From Cymbomonas tetramitiformis (taxonomy: Eukaryota; Chlorophyta; Pyramimonadophyceae; Pyramimonadales; Pyramimonadaceae), in NCBI GenBank assembly GCA_001247695.2, contig LGRX02015692.1, positions 1 through 37,194 of the forward strand: a stretch of DNA of 37,194 nucleotides, in the 5' to 3' direction. How positions within the stretch are numbered: the first letter of the stretch is position 1; every line of letters starts with the position of its first letter. Positions 21,501 through 29,885 of this stretch are shown piece by piece. The notes below the pieces were generated by a model. It was not told the DNA's origin. It was given only the letters and a program-made list of their open reading frames with translations, and did not search any database. The translations under genes were made by a program, and so were the position numbers.

Positions 21501-23004
21501 TGTAGTCGTCGAAAAAAGTTTTTTTCTTGGACCCCTTCTCGTTCTGGACGATGCGCGAGAGGGCGAGGCATGTAACCTCCTCCTTGGTGATGTCCTCCGA
21601 CACCACGATGACGTTGCATTCCAGAAACCTTTTGTCCCGGGCCTCTAGTTTTTTTCCGCCTACCACGGCGCCATCTTGGAAGGCACGAGTGAAAAACTCG
21701 TGCCTACCATGTCCGTCAATGGCAATGTACCGCTTACTGAAAACAAAAACAAACACAGCACGCCATTTAAAACGACAAAGAACATGGGTTAAAGGGTTAG
21801 AGAAACTATTTATAAAAAAATATATAAAGTGTTTACTTCAGCTAAAGCTACCACTGGCTGTCTAGCATCCACAAAGGACATTCCATCCTACGTTTTTTTG
21901 CGTTTCGCTCAGCGTCTTCTGAGGATGTAACTTCTTCAAGCAACACTAGCTTAAAACCCCCTGTCTAAAATGCAACGCCTACGTCTAGTAATTTCTTTGT
22001 TGATCCTAATTCTTTCAGCTTCTCGGTTCATTGCACGTCTTCTTTGAAAGGCGCGCACGCCTTTAAACAGATCTCTGCAACATGTAACATCTACAAGCAA
22101 CACTCGCTCTGACACCGCATGTTCTTCTTTCGAGCAAGAGTCCTGAAGGGAGTCAGTAGACCTGCAGATGAACAGCAAATAAACAAGAAGAAAGTCACCA
22201 TGCAAAACCAAGAAGAGTTCAAGCACTAACCTTTTTTTGCTGAATAAGAAAAGCGTTCATCGATGAACGCTTTTTAAAAAACACTGCTAAAGAAACAAGT
22301 GTTTTGACCGGTTTAAAGAAAAGTGTTCATCGATGAACGCTTTCTTTATTTTGTTTCTGAAGCTTGAGTATTTTAAACTCTTTTTAAGAAAGCGTTCATC
22401 GATGAACGCTTTTCTTAGTTTTCCTTGTATTTTTCCTGAGAAAAAAGCTGAATCACACAGAAATATCGCAGCTTTTGCAACTCCAAACCACAAAGTTTTA
22501 GGAAAAATACAAGGAAAGCTAAGAAAAGCGCTCATCGATGAACGCTTTCTTAAAAACAGTTTAAAATACTCAAGCTTCAGAAACAAAATAAAGAAAGCGT
22601 TCATCGATGAACACTTTTCTTTAAACCGGTCAAAACACTTGTTTCTTTAGCAGTGTTTTTTAAAAAGCGTTCATCGATGAACGCTTTTTCACACTTGTCT
22701 CTTTTACCTTTTGTCAGCGCAGTTCTTCAAGAAGGTTTAGTGAAACTTACCCGTGGGCCTTAGGATCTCCTTTTTTGGCGCGGCGCCAGATCATCGTTTG
22801 GGAAAGGTCGATGCCGTTTTTCTCAACGGACTTCTCCACGTTGAGACCGTTGTGGTTGTGGCCTCTTGGGTTGTCGCTAAAAGAGCAGTCAGCGAGTTTA
22901 AGCGTCTTCTGCTCAACAAAGCGTTGCTCCATGACGTCAGCGTATACCAATCTTTCGGTGTTGTCATCCCCGGACTTCTTTGTGCTTCCTTTCTTTGGAG
23001 GCAT
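18512..23004 (-). CDS. ParB-domain / DNA methyltransferase fusion, six exons, about 1047 aa
   Basis: Exons on the minus strand: 23004-22751, 21736-21226, 21151-20904, 20818-19438, 19338-18774, 18696-18512. All introns are GT-AG and every junction keeps phase (2, 0, 2, 0, 1). Residues about 35-180 form a ParB-like N-terminal domain: D-N-P-R-G (44-48), K-S-V-E-K-N-G, D-G-H-G-R-H (92-97), then D-I-T-K-E-E with A-L-S-R-I-V-Q-N-E. A very acidic stretch (about 408-468) and basic clusters R-K-R-K-R and K-S-K-K-Q-R-K (about 487-515, possible nuclear signal) follow. The methyltransferase has motif IV as T-D-V-P-W-G (723-728) and motif I as V-L-D-P-F-M-G-S-G-T-T-G (981-990), followed by G-R-A-F-I-G-V-E. 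This permuted order, IV before I, is typical of beta-class N6-adenine/N4-cytosine enzymes. ParB plus methyltransferase in one chain is a known phage and prophage architecture. Predicted role: sequence-specific methylation of element or host DNA. Which base is modified cannot be told, and motif IV has Val where Pro is usual. Confidence 0.88.
22249..22690. repeat. 442-bp intronic hairpin with six GTTCATCGATGAAC palindromes
   Basis: Two nearly perfect arms, 22249-22437 and 22500-22690, flank a loop of about 62 bp, all within methyltransferase intron 1 (21737-22750). Each arm holds three short palindromes with cores at 22255, 22325, 22394, 22530 (one mismatch), 22599 and 22669. The loop itself has a smaller inverted repeat (AAAAGCTG with CAGCTTTT). 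The same core is found in the TIRs. It may be an internal MITE, a regulatory site cluster or a source of double-stranded RNA. Confidence 0.85.
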
Positions 23005-23456
23005 GTTTCCTTGTTTCTTTTGACTTTAAATCTTTGCGCTTTTTCTTTGGCGGCTAGAGTTCTTTACTACCTCTCAACTGTCTTCAGGTTTTCTTCGACT
23101 TCTCTTTCCGACACACGTCGACTCCTTTGGTCAGTGTCGTTCTCGACTCGATATTTTTTCGCCTCGATATTTTTTTTTTAAATTTTCAAAGCGTTTCCTC
23201 GAGTCGAATATTTTGAAGGTTTCGCCTCGACTCGACACTCGACTCGATTTTTTCCTTCGCCTCTCTTTCCGAAACTGCTAGACTCGTTTGGTCGGTGTCG
23301 TTCTCGACTCGACTCGAAAATTTCCCAGCCGTCGCCTCGACTCGATTTTATTTCGGCGTCGCCTTTTATTTTGGCGACTAGCGTTTTTTAAGGCCTCTCC
23401 TCGACACTTTCACTTCGGGAGTGCATTTATTTTACCGACTTCCTTGGGCTAATGCA
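23005..23456. promoter_or_regulatory. Divergent promoter region with TCGACTCGA clusters
   Basis: This 452-bp gap separates the start codons of the methyltransferase (minus, 23004) and the transposase candidate (plus, 23457), so both promoters should lie here. It contains many TCGA tetramers, often as CTCGACTCGA, CTCGAGTCGA or GACTCGACTCGA. A block of about 70 bp (about 23090-23158) recurs at about 23249-23322, and a TTTGGCG-ACTAG block is also duplicated (about 23045 and 23368). These are probable binding sites for an element or host factor, by inference. Confidence 0.6.
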
Positions 23457-26400
23457 ATGTCCACTCAATTTGTTACTTTTCGCTGCCTTGAAACCGGGGA
23501 TGTCGTTCGTGAAGTTCCTATTGTTTGGCATCTTGGAGACCCTTTTGTGACTAGCGACACACTTTGCAATGTTTTTAGTCTTGACAAGAAAGAAGATCTT
23601 TCCGTCACCTCTGAGTACGATGACTCCGTTGCTTGCTCTTTGGACCTGTTTCCCGTTCACGCGGGCTTCTTGCACAATGTGTACGGTACTCCTACCGACG
23701 ACAACATGCCAATCTTGGTAAGCGACAGCGAAAGCGATGACAGCGATGATGAAGAAGACATTATTTACACCGGCGAGTGCAAGACTGCCCGGTTCTCACC
23801 AAACACGAAGCCCAAGCCCACGGAGTCCGTCGCTTCGACAAACCTTTCCAAGTCCGACTCGACTTCCAGTCACGCCTCTTCTTTTAAGTGGCCCGCAGAT
23901 TGCAAACGTGTGAACAAGGTCCCCTTCGACGTCGATGGCAATGTAACTTTTGGTCACCACATGTCCTCACCTCTTCCTAAACCAACCGGGAAGGGCGGTC
24001 TACCGCTGAACAAACTTGACTTCCATGTCACGAACCGTTCTTGGTCCCACGCCTGCGCCACAACTTGGGCGGAGGTAACCCGACAAGATGCTGTCAAGGA
24101 CTGCAACTCTCAAGTTCGACTTCAAAACTGCCTTGGAGAAAAACTTTGCAGGAATACGGAGTGCTCTTTCTTTAAAACCCATGACAAAGAGTTCGTTCAG
24201 ACAAGTTCTCAACAACGTGGCAAACGCTCCGCTTCCGCTTTCCTCGGCGTTGAGGTATTTTAATCCCAAGGTTTTCCCGTACACTTTCCCCACTTTTCCA
24301 GTAGGACCTTACGCTTTTCTTTTCTTCTTTCAGATTGAAGGCCCTCCATGCAAAAAGTGTCAAGAACCCATGGAAGTTATTACCTGTGGTGCCCGGGCTA
24401 CTTTGGTCCGCATCGACCTTCCCGCAGCCGAAGGCCACCTACTGCTCTTTAGACACGAAGGCACCCATGCCTGCCAACCCATGGATAAAAAGGGGAAGGC
24501 CGTTGTTTCCAAAGAAACCCAAGACGCCATCAAAGAAGCCCTTCCCGTTTTCGGTGGTCGCTTCACTTCCGAGAAGCTGAAGAACTCCGCCACAACGGTT
24601 GCCTTCGAGAAGATGCTTTCCTCTCCGGACGGCTCTCCCATCGACGTGTACAAGGTATCGCCCTATTTTTGTGTTACCTTTCCGTTATACGTCGGGGACA
24701 TGTTATTCTTAATGCATGGTTCCATTTTAGGTGGCCCGCGAAATGCAAGACGCTCGCGCCGTCCGCGACGTGATGAAAGAACACCGTGCGACTCAACGTG
24801 CCCCCGAGCGTGCTGCTGATGACGAGGTCAAGGAAATGAAACGGATCCTAGACTCAAAGGGATACCGTACTCTTCTTTTCGACACCGCACCTCTGAACTG
24901 GTTCATGTGCCCCCTGGACTTGCCGTGGTCCCCCGCGAAGATCATGCTGTTGATGGACCGCATTCTCGGCAAGCCTCCGTTCATCGGTTGCTACGCATGT
25001 TCTGATGGTGGCCACAGCTGCATTAACGGTCGCGTTGTCGAGAAGGTTGCAACGGTCGTGCCCGGAATTGGGTTGATAAAACTAGCAACCTTCGTGCTGC
25101 CGGCGGGTGAACGCGGTGTGGATGAGGAGAAGATGTGGCAAGGCATCGACTACGCTTGCCGGACGGTGGCCATGGAGGACGCCGACTTCGCGAAATATCG
25201 AGACAAGGAGGTTTGGGTAAAGACCAACCCAAAAGGTGAGATTTGCTTTCGTCCCGTCGGTTTCGTCCGTGACGCGGGTGGCGGAGGCTGGATCGGCATC
25301 CGCTTGAACTACAACAAGTTCATGCGCCGGGAGGACCGAAAGAAGTACATGACGCGGGACGAGGCGGGCAACTCGTTGGAGAAAGGCTGTGACTTGCACC
25401 TCGTTGCGAACATGGGGATACACGCTCGGTGTTTGGACAAGAGTTTCGAGGAGACCCAGTTCCGGACACTGTTCACACGGTGGTACGAAGCACAAGCCCC
25501 CAGACGTGTGATGGACGCACGTGCGCGCCTCTTCGACTTCATCATGGAGCAAGAGAGCAAGAGCGTGCAATCCTCTTTGTCTTCGCTCGTTTTATTTTAC
25601 GAAGGTGAAGGCGAACGCACCCTGCAGCTTTTCACACAAAGCAAAGGGGCTAACCCGGCGGAGCAACTCTTCTCCAAGGACGGCAAACTGATCGGCGTGA
25701 ATCTGCCGGCCTCCGAGTTCTTGCACCTGGAGAACGTGACGTACATCACTCAGTCCGCCTGGTTGGAGCACGTAGGAGAAGGTGGCCACAGCCAGCGGGA
25801 CTCCCGCACGAACACCCTCTACGATGAGCGGCGAAGGGTGTACACCGCCATGCAACGCGCACGCCACACCGCGTACGACGTCCTTGAGGAGGTGCGTGAA
25901 ATATATGTCACTCCTGGTCCAGTGACGACGGAGACACGCAGTCACCGACCAAACCAAGTCCGATCGATGGGGAAGAGGACTAAGACTAGGGTGACGATCG
26001 ACGAGCCTGGAACGCCGACTCCGGCCATCAAGTTGGTGCGGGCATGCCTCGAGAACCCTTTGGAGTTCCAATGGCAGTTCGACCCAAACACCGAGGACCC
26101 GGCCGCCCGTTATGTTTGGCAGTCTTCCCAAGAGGTGGACGAGGCTCTCGTGGTGCAATATTTGGAGACCGCGGTGCACTTTCATTCCGAACATCGCTAC
26201 GTGGACACTCGCCGCGTGTCCGTCGGGTCTTTGGACGAGGTGCGGTACCAGACAAGCACCACGAAAGGCCACGCGCAAATGTTGGCTCGCATGTTCTTGC
26301 AGCCTGACAAGCGCTTGAAAGTGATACAGGTTGGCCAACCGACCGTCCGTTTAACCGCACGTGGAAGACACGACGGCTTCCTGGACCGCAGTTACACCTT

Positions 26401-27034
26401 GTCCTCTGGTCGAGGTGAACCCTCGCGGGTGATATTTGGTCATCTGGCCCGGGCGGCGCAACAACGCATCAGCTGCTCATGCTACTCATGGCGCCAAACG
26501 ATGACTCGCGTGGGAAGGTCGACTTCGGTGAAGCTTTGCTTGTGCCTGTCCACCCTCCTATTCCGCGCGGGGTTCAAACCTGGACATGCATTTTACGTGC
26601 AATCGGGGTTTACCACGGAGGAGATCGACGACATCTTAACGGCGCTGGGATCCCGCCTCACCACCGGCGATCGTGTCGGGAGTGAGGAACTGGCCTACGG
26701 GCAATGGATGGTGGTGCCCGGTACCGGTAGGAAAGCAAGTTGCGCGGCCTCCGAGTCCCGCAAGGGTTGCGTGACAGCGAAGACCCACAAGCAATCCCAG
26801 CCCATCCTTTCAAAGGATGGCCCAAGGGTGGTGGTCATGGGTCGGCGCAAGGTGAATGGTCAGTGGGTAAAGCACAAGTTTCAATTCTGTCTTCTCCACC
26901 AGTGTTGCGCTACGGTATTGCCCAACTACTGTGATGTACCGCCTTCACCTACGGACCTGGTTGTGGCACATGGGTTGTCACTAACTAGGGAACAACGGCT
27001 TGGAGCTGGGGCCTTGACCTTTCAAGAGCAGTAA
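23457..27034 (+). CDS. GCM/WRKY-like zinc-finger protein, probable transposase of the element, three exons, about 1140 aa
   Basis: Exons 23457-24254, 24334-24654 and 24731-27034 join in phase 0 through 79-bp and 76-bp GT-AG introns. The start chosen is the ATG at 23457 (M-S-T-Q-F); the frame upstream has no ATG. Residues about 89-105 are an acidic Ser/Asp tract. A zinc finger spans the first intron: C231-x4-C236, C272-K-K-C275-Q-E-P-M-E-V-I-T-C284, then H307-E-G-T-H311-A-C313. The C-x2-C-x2-P-L/M-x3-I-x-C block and the later G-x-H match the GCM branch of the WRKY-GCM fold, which is known from eukaryotic transposases. The following 760 residues contain S-D-G-G-H (464-468) and V-R-D-A-G-G-G-G-W-I-G-I (552-563), which could supply two acidic residues of a DDE site; this is unproven. 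A Cys/His-rich part lies near the C-terminus. A further 74-bp intron (27040-27113) follows the stop, so either it is in the 3' UTR or the extreme C-terminus is frame-broken. Confidence 0.75.
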
Positions 27035-27157
27035 CTCAGGTACGAAAGCGACATTGTTGTTTGCATTGGCACGGTTTGTTGGGCTTTGGACTAACGTATT
27101 TGTTTTTCCACAGGTACCACACGTTGGGAAATATGCGACTGAGTGTCCAGGGATAAT

Positions 27158-28909
27158 GTGAAAGTTAGTTAGGGATCTTGGCGAGAAGTATGTTTTGAAC
27201 CGAACTGGGGGGCCGGCCACCGGGACTTGTGGTTAGTAGTGGTCCGCGAAAGCACGTGAAAAACCAATGGAGAACGTAGTTGGTCAATGCACGAAGACGA
27301 GTAGGCGATGGGGCGAAGGGCACAAGAAAGGGTGAAGTCGTGTTAAACTCTGGAGGCAAAACATGCGCGCCGGTAACTTTGCTTTGAATATTGATTTGAA
27401 GCTTTATATTTTACGTGAACAAGCGTTCTAATCTAGTGAATAGTACAAGCGTCCAAATAAAACCTTCTAGCTAAGCTGCATATTCTAAAGCTGCGAAAAC
27501 AAAACGGACACCTTCCGTCATCATCCCGCAGCAAGTCACTGCTCAGCTCGGTTAAGGCTTCGTACGTAAGAATGCCGTAGCCGCGGTGGTACGGTTGCCA
27601 CTGCCCTGGTGGATATTCGTCGTAGTGCCAGCCGATCTCGTACCAGTAAACCAAGTGCCTCACACCTATTCTTTCGGTTGTTGTGCGGCCGTGGATGTAC
27701 AGCGGCCACACTTGTAACCAGTTCCAGGTGTTAAACTGTATTCTCGTGCTGTAAAACTCAACATAGTCCGCTTCCGCTTGTAAACGCGCACGCATCCAAA
27801 GCACATTAATCACCTCTGGGTACACCTCAACTACCGCTGGCTGTTCTTCGGACATTTCTTAGCGTAATTGCCACAAAGTACGTGTTTAAGTGTTTGCGTG
27901 TTTAATTTTTCTGTCCGTGTTCTTCGGTATTTAAGAGAAGTCCGGGCGCGCGTCGTAACTGGAGTTGGTGACCTAGCGGTTGTCGGCTGTTTTATGCCTG
28001 AAATAAGGGGAAAAACGGGGCAACCCCCATAAAATAGGAACAAAGCCAACCAAAGATATTCCTGAAAGTGTAGAAAAAATCTGGGTTTTTTCTAAAATTT
28101 TCAAATTTTAAAAAAAACCCAAAAAGGCCTGAAAATCATAGAAAACTGAAAAAAATATATTGGTTCATCGATGAACCCCCCAAAAAATATTTCATGAAAG
28201 CAGACGTAAAAAGTATCATTTTGCTACCGATTTTCAAAAAAAATAAATTAGCTTAAAAATGCGTGAAATATTGTACAAGTTCAATTAAAAATTTATGTTT
28301 TCTTAACACAAAAAACCCCATGAATCTTCCTTAATTCAGGGTGAAAAAGATAATTTTTTAGTGAAAATCAGGAATATTTCTTAAACCCTAAAACAACCGG
28401 GAAATTAAATAAAATTACATTCAACTTGGGAAAATCTTAAACCCTAGATTCGGTCAAATGTTCAATTTTTTCAGGGCCTCCTCTTGTAAAACTCCCCAAA
28501 ACCCAAAAAGGCCTGAAATTCATATAAAACTAGAAGAAAAAAAAAGGGGTTCATCGATGAACCCCCAAAAACATATTTCATAAAAATCAGACGTATAAAG
28601 TATCATTTTGCTACCGAGTTTCGAAAAAATTTTGAAGCTTAAAAAGGCGTAAAATATTGTAGAACTTCAATTGAAAATTTATGTTTTCTAAACACAAAAA
28701 CCCCATAAACCTTCCTTAATTCAGGCTGAAAAAGATGATTTTTTTAGTGAAAATCAGGAATATTTCTTAAACCCTAAAACAACCGGAAAATTAAATAAAA
28801 TTACATTCCACTCGGGAAAATCTTAAACCCTAGATTCGGTCAAATTTTCAGTTTTTTCAGGGCCTCCCATTGTAAAACTCCCCAACTCCCAAAACTCCCA
28901 AACTCCCCA
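27158..28909. repeat. Right terminal inverted repeat with an extra 640-bp block
   Basis: The reverse complement of the left TIR, with two units of about 385 bp (breaks near 28483 and 28868). Palindrome cores are at 28163-28176 and 28549-28562, and AAACCCTAAA boxes at 28382-28392 and 28768-28778. The inner part 27158-27410 pairs with 18260-18497. The block 27420-28050 has no partner on the left and holds the small ORF. Confidence 0.85.
27433..27855 (-). CDS. Small Trp/Tyr-rich protein (140 aa), unknown
   Basis: A single open frame starts at an ATG (27855) and ends at 27433. It begins M-S-E-E-Q-P-A-V-V-E-V-Y, has clusters N-W-L-Q-V-W, L-V-Y-W-Y-E-I-G-W-H-Y and P-G-Q-W-Q-P-Y-H, and ends with C-P-F-C-F. 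It is rich in Trp and Tyr, unlike its AT-rich surroundings, and its GC content is higher than the flanking TIR, which suggests coding. It lies in the only part of the right TIR that the left TIR lacks, converging on the transposase candidate. I recognise no family; an accessory DNA-binding or regulatory protein is one possibility. Confidence 0.5.
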   Translation of the reverse strand: MSEEQPAVVEVYPEVINVLWMRARLQAEADYVEFYSTRIQFNTWNWLQVWPLYIHGRTTTERIGVRHLVYWYEIGWHYDEYPPGQWQPYHRGYGILTYEALTELSSDLLRDDDGRCPFCFRSFRICSLARRFYLDACTIH

Positions 28910-28910
28910 A

Positions 28911-29163
28911 ATGTGTAGAATGGGTCGGGGCTAGCGGACGAAGTAGGGCTGGCAGAGGAATGTCCTCCAGGAGAACCCCGCGCAGCGCGAAGGCGGCCGC
29001 CGAGGGAGACGCGGTCCGTGCTCATCTCTAGAAGAACGTAGCGTGGAATGACGTCGGGTTGGGTGTGCGAATGCCGCACGAAATCCGGGAGCTGGTTCCG
29101 CTCGAGGAAATGGACCGGTGCCGTAAAAAACACGCGGTTAGTGGTGAATGAAAAAGCTGGCAA
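28911..29163 (-). pseudogene. Gag-like ORF, 5' part (other half of 16366-17363)
   Basis: A GC-rich minus-strand frame with an ATG at 29025 (M-S-T-D-R-V-S-L-G-G) runs through a Ser/Pro/Gly-rich stretch to D-P-F-Y-T at the transposon edge. If the element is removed between 17363 and 28911, the frame continues directly into G-G-P-D-R-G-G-T-G-G and the rest of the left-hand ORF. Removing one copy of the possible AAT duplication as well would shift the frame. Codon style and GC content match the left half and differ from the element's TIRs. Confidence 0.4.
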
Positions 29164-29169
29164 TGTGCG

Positions 29170-29640
29170 CAGCTAGGTGCAAGCAGCTTGTTCCGCTGCA
29201 AGCGGCCGCTGGTTCCGCGGGATCTAAGAGCAGTGAAAATCGAAACACCCACTGAGTGGTGAACCGATAACCTGACAGGAACAGTGAAATATATATATGT
29301 AATTGACGGAGTCGGGTATATAATTATATATATATCACAGAAACCTAGAACAAAGCTGTATAGCAGGCGCTTCGGGTTTCACAGTGCGAAGATGATTGAA
29401 TAATATACGGGAGGTGTTTTATTCCCTGATCTGAGCAGGACCGTGCCAGGCAAGACGGCACCGCGGGTCGAGGGGTGGCACAGGCGGACAGGACTGCCAC
29501 CCCCTTACAGTGGGGGGGGCTAAAGTCACTGTTCCCATGAGATATGTTCATTGTGGTCAGATGTTGATATCTAACGGTCGAATTTACATAATAATGTTCA
29601 CATGCAATATTGTCAATGTAAAATGCAATGCCCTCCAGGC
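29170..29640. other. Region upstream of gag-like ORF; no gene
   Basis: On the minus strand it contains a GGGAATAAAACACC signal, an AT-rich run of TATATA and a G-run. It could hold the LTR and leader of the interrupted retroelement, but I find no paired copy within the window, so this stays open. Confidence 0.25.
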
Positions 29641-29644
29641 ATCA

Positions 29645-29885
29645 AGAAAAAATGAAGTCTACGCCCAATCTAGATTAAAATGAAATGTCTACACCCAATC
29701 TAGATTAAAATGAAGTGCCTACACCCAATCTGGATTAAATGAAATGTCTACACCCAACTGGATTAAAATTAAGTGCCTACACCCAATCTAGATTAAAATT
29801 AAGTGCCTACACCCAATCTCGATTAAAATGAAGTGCCTACACCCAATCTGAATTATAATGAAATGTCTACACCCAATCTAGACTT
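29645..29885. repeat. 30-bp tandem repeat, about 8 copies
   Basis: Units of the form GTGCCTACACCCAATCTAGA plus TTAAAATGAA repeat about eight times with single-base variants (AAGTGCC versus AAATGTC alternate). Non-coding. Confidence 0.9.

Larger units (their letters stand above)
17365..28909. mobile_element. 11.5-kb DNA transposon with long TIRs carrying a ParB-methyltransferase and a GCM-finger transposase candidate
   Basis: The outer ends are inverted copies starting TGGGGAGTTTGGGAGTTT at 17365 and closing as the reverse complement at 28909. The inverted repeat extends about 1.1 kb inward on the left (to 18497) and about 1.75 kb on the right (to 27158), with one extra block on the right (27420-28050). 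Possible 3-bp target duplications AAT lie at 17362-17364 and 28910-28912; at this length chance cannot be excluded. Inside lie two large divergently transcribed, intron-containing, intact genes and one small ORF. The two large genes end exactly where the TIRs begin, so they share 3'-end sequence. I see no viral-type polymerase, integrase, capsid or ATPase genes, which argues against a Maverick/Polinton. Confidence 0.85.

Noticed and set aside
21951..22226. Minus-strand 91-aa frame within methyltransferase intron 1, with a good acceptor near 22163
   Set aside because: Exon 1 splices directly to the exon at 21736 in phase (2+1), completing the ParB-like motif. Including this frame would bring in a stop.
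22249..22690. parS-like centromere for plasmid partition
   Set aside because: No ParA gene, and the ParB-like part lacks a visible helix-turn-helix. The palindrome may still be a binding site, which I kept as a hypothesis only.
18512..23004. Bacterial or phage contamination
   Set aside because: Five phase-consistent spliceosomal introns, an acidic linker, and continuity with eukaryotic repeats.
25082..26338. Minus-strand frames of 162 and 248 aa
   Set aside because: Shadows of the GC-rich third exon of the transposase candidate; no splice context or motif.
17365..28909. Maverick/Polinton or endogenous giant-virus origin
   Set aside because: No polymerase, integrase, protease, packaging ATPase or capsid frames; only three genes between the TIRs.
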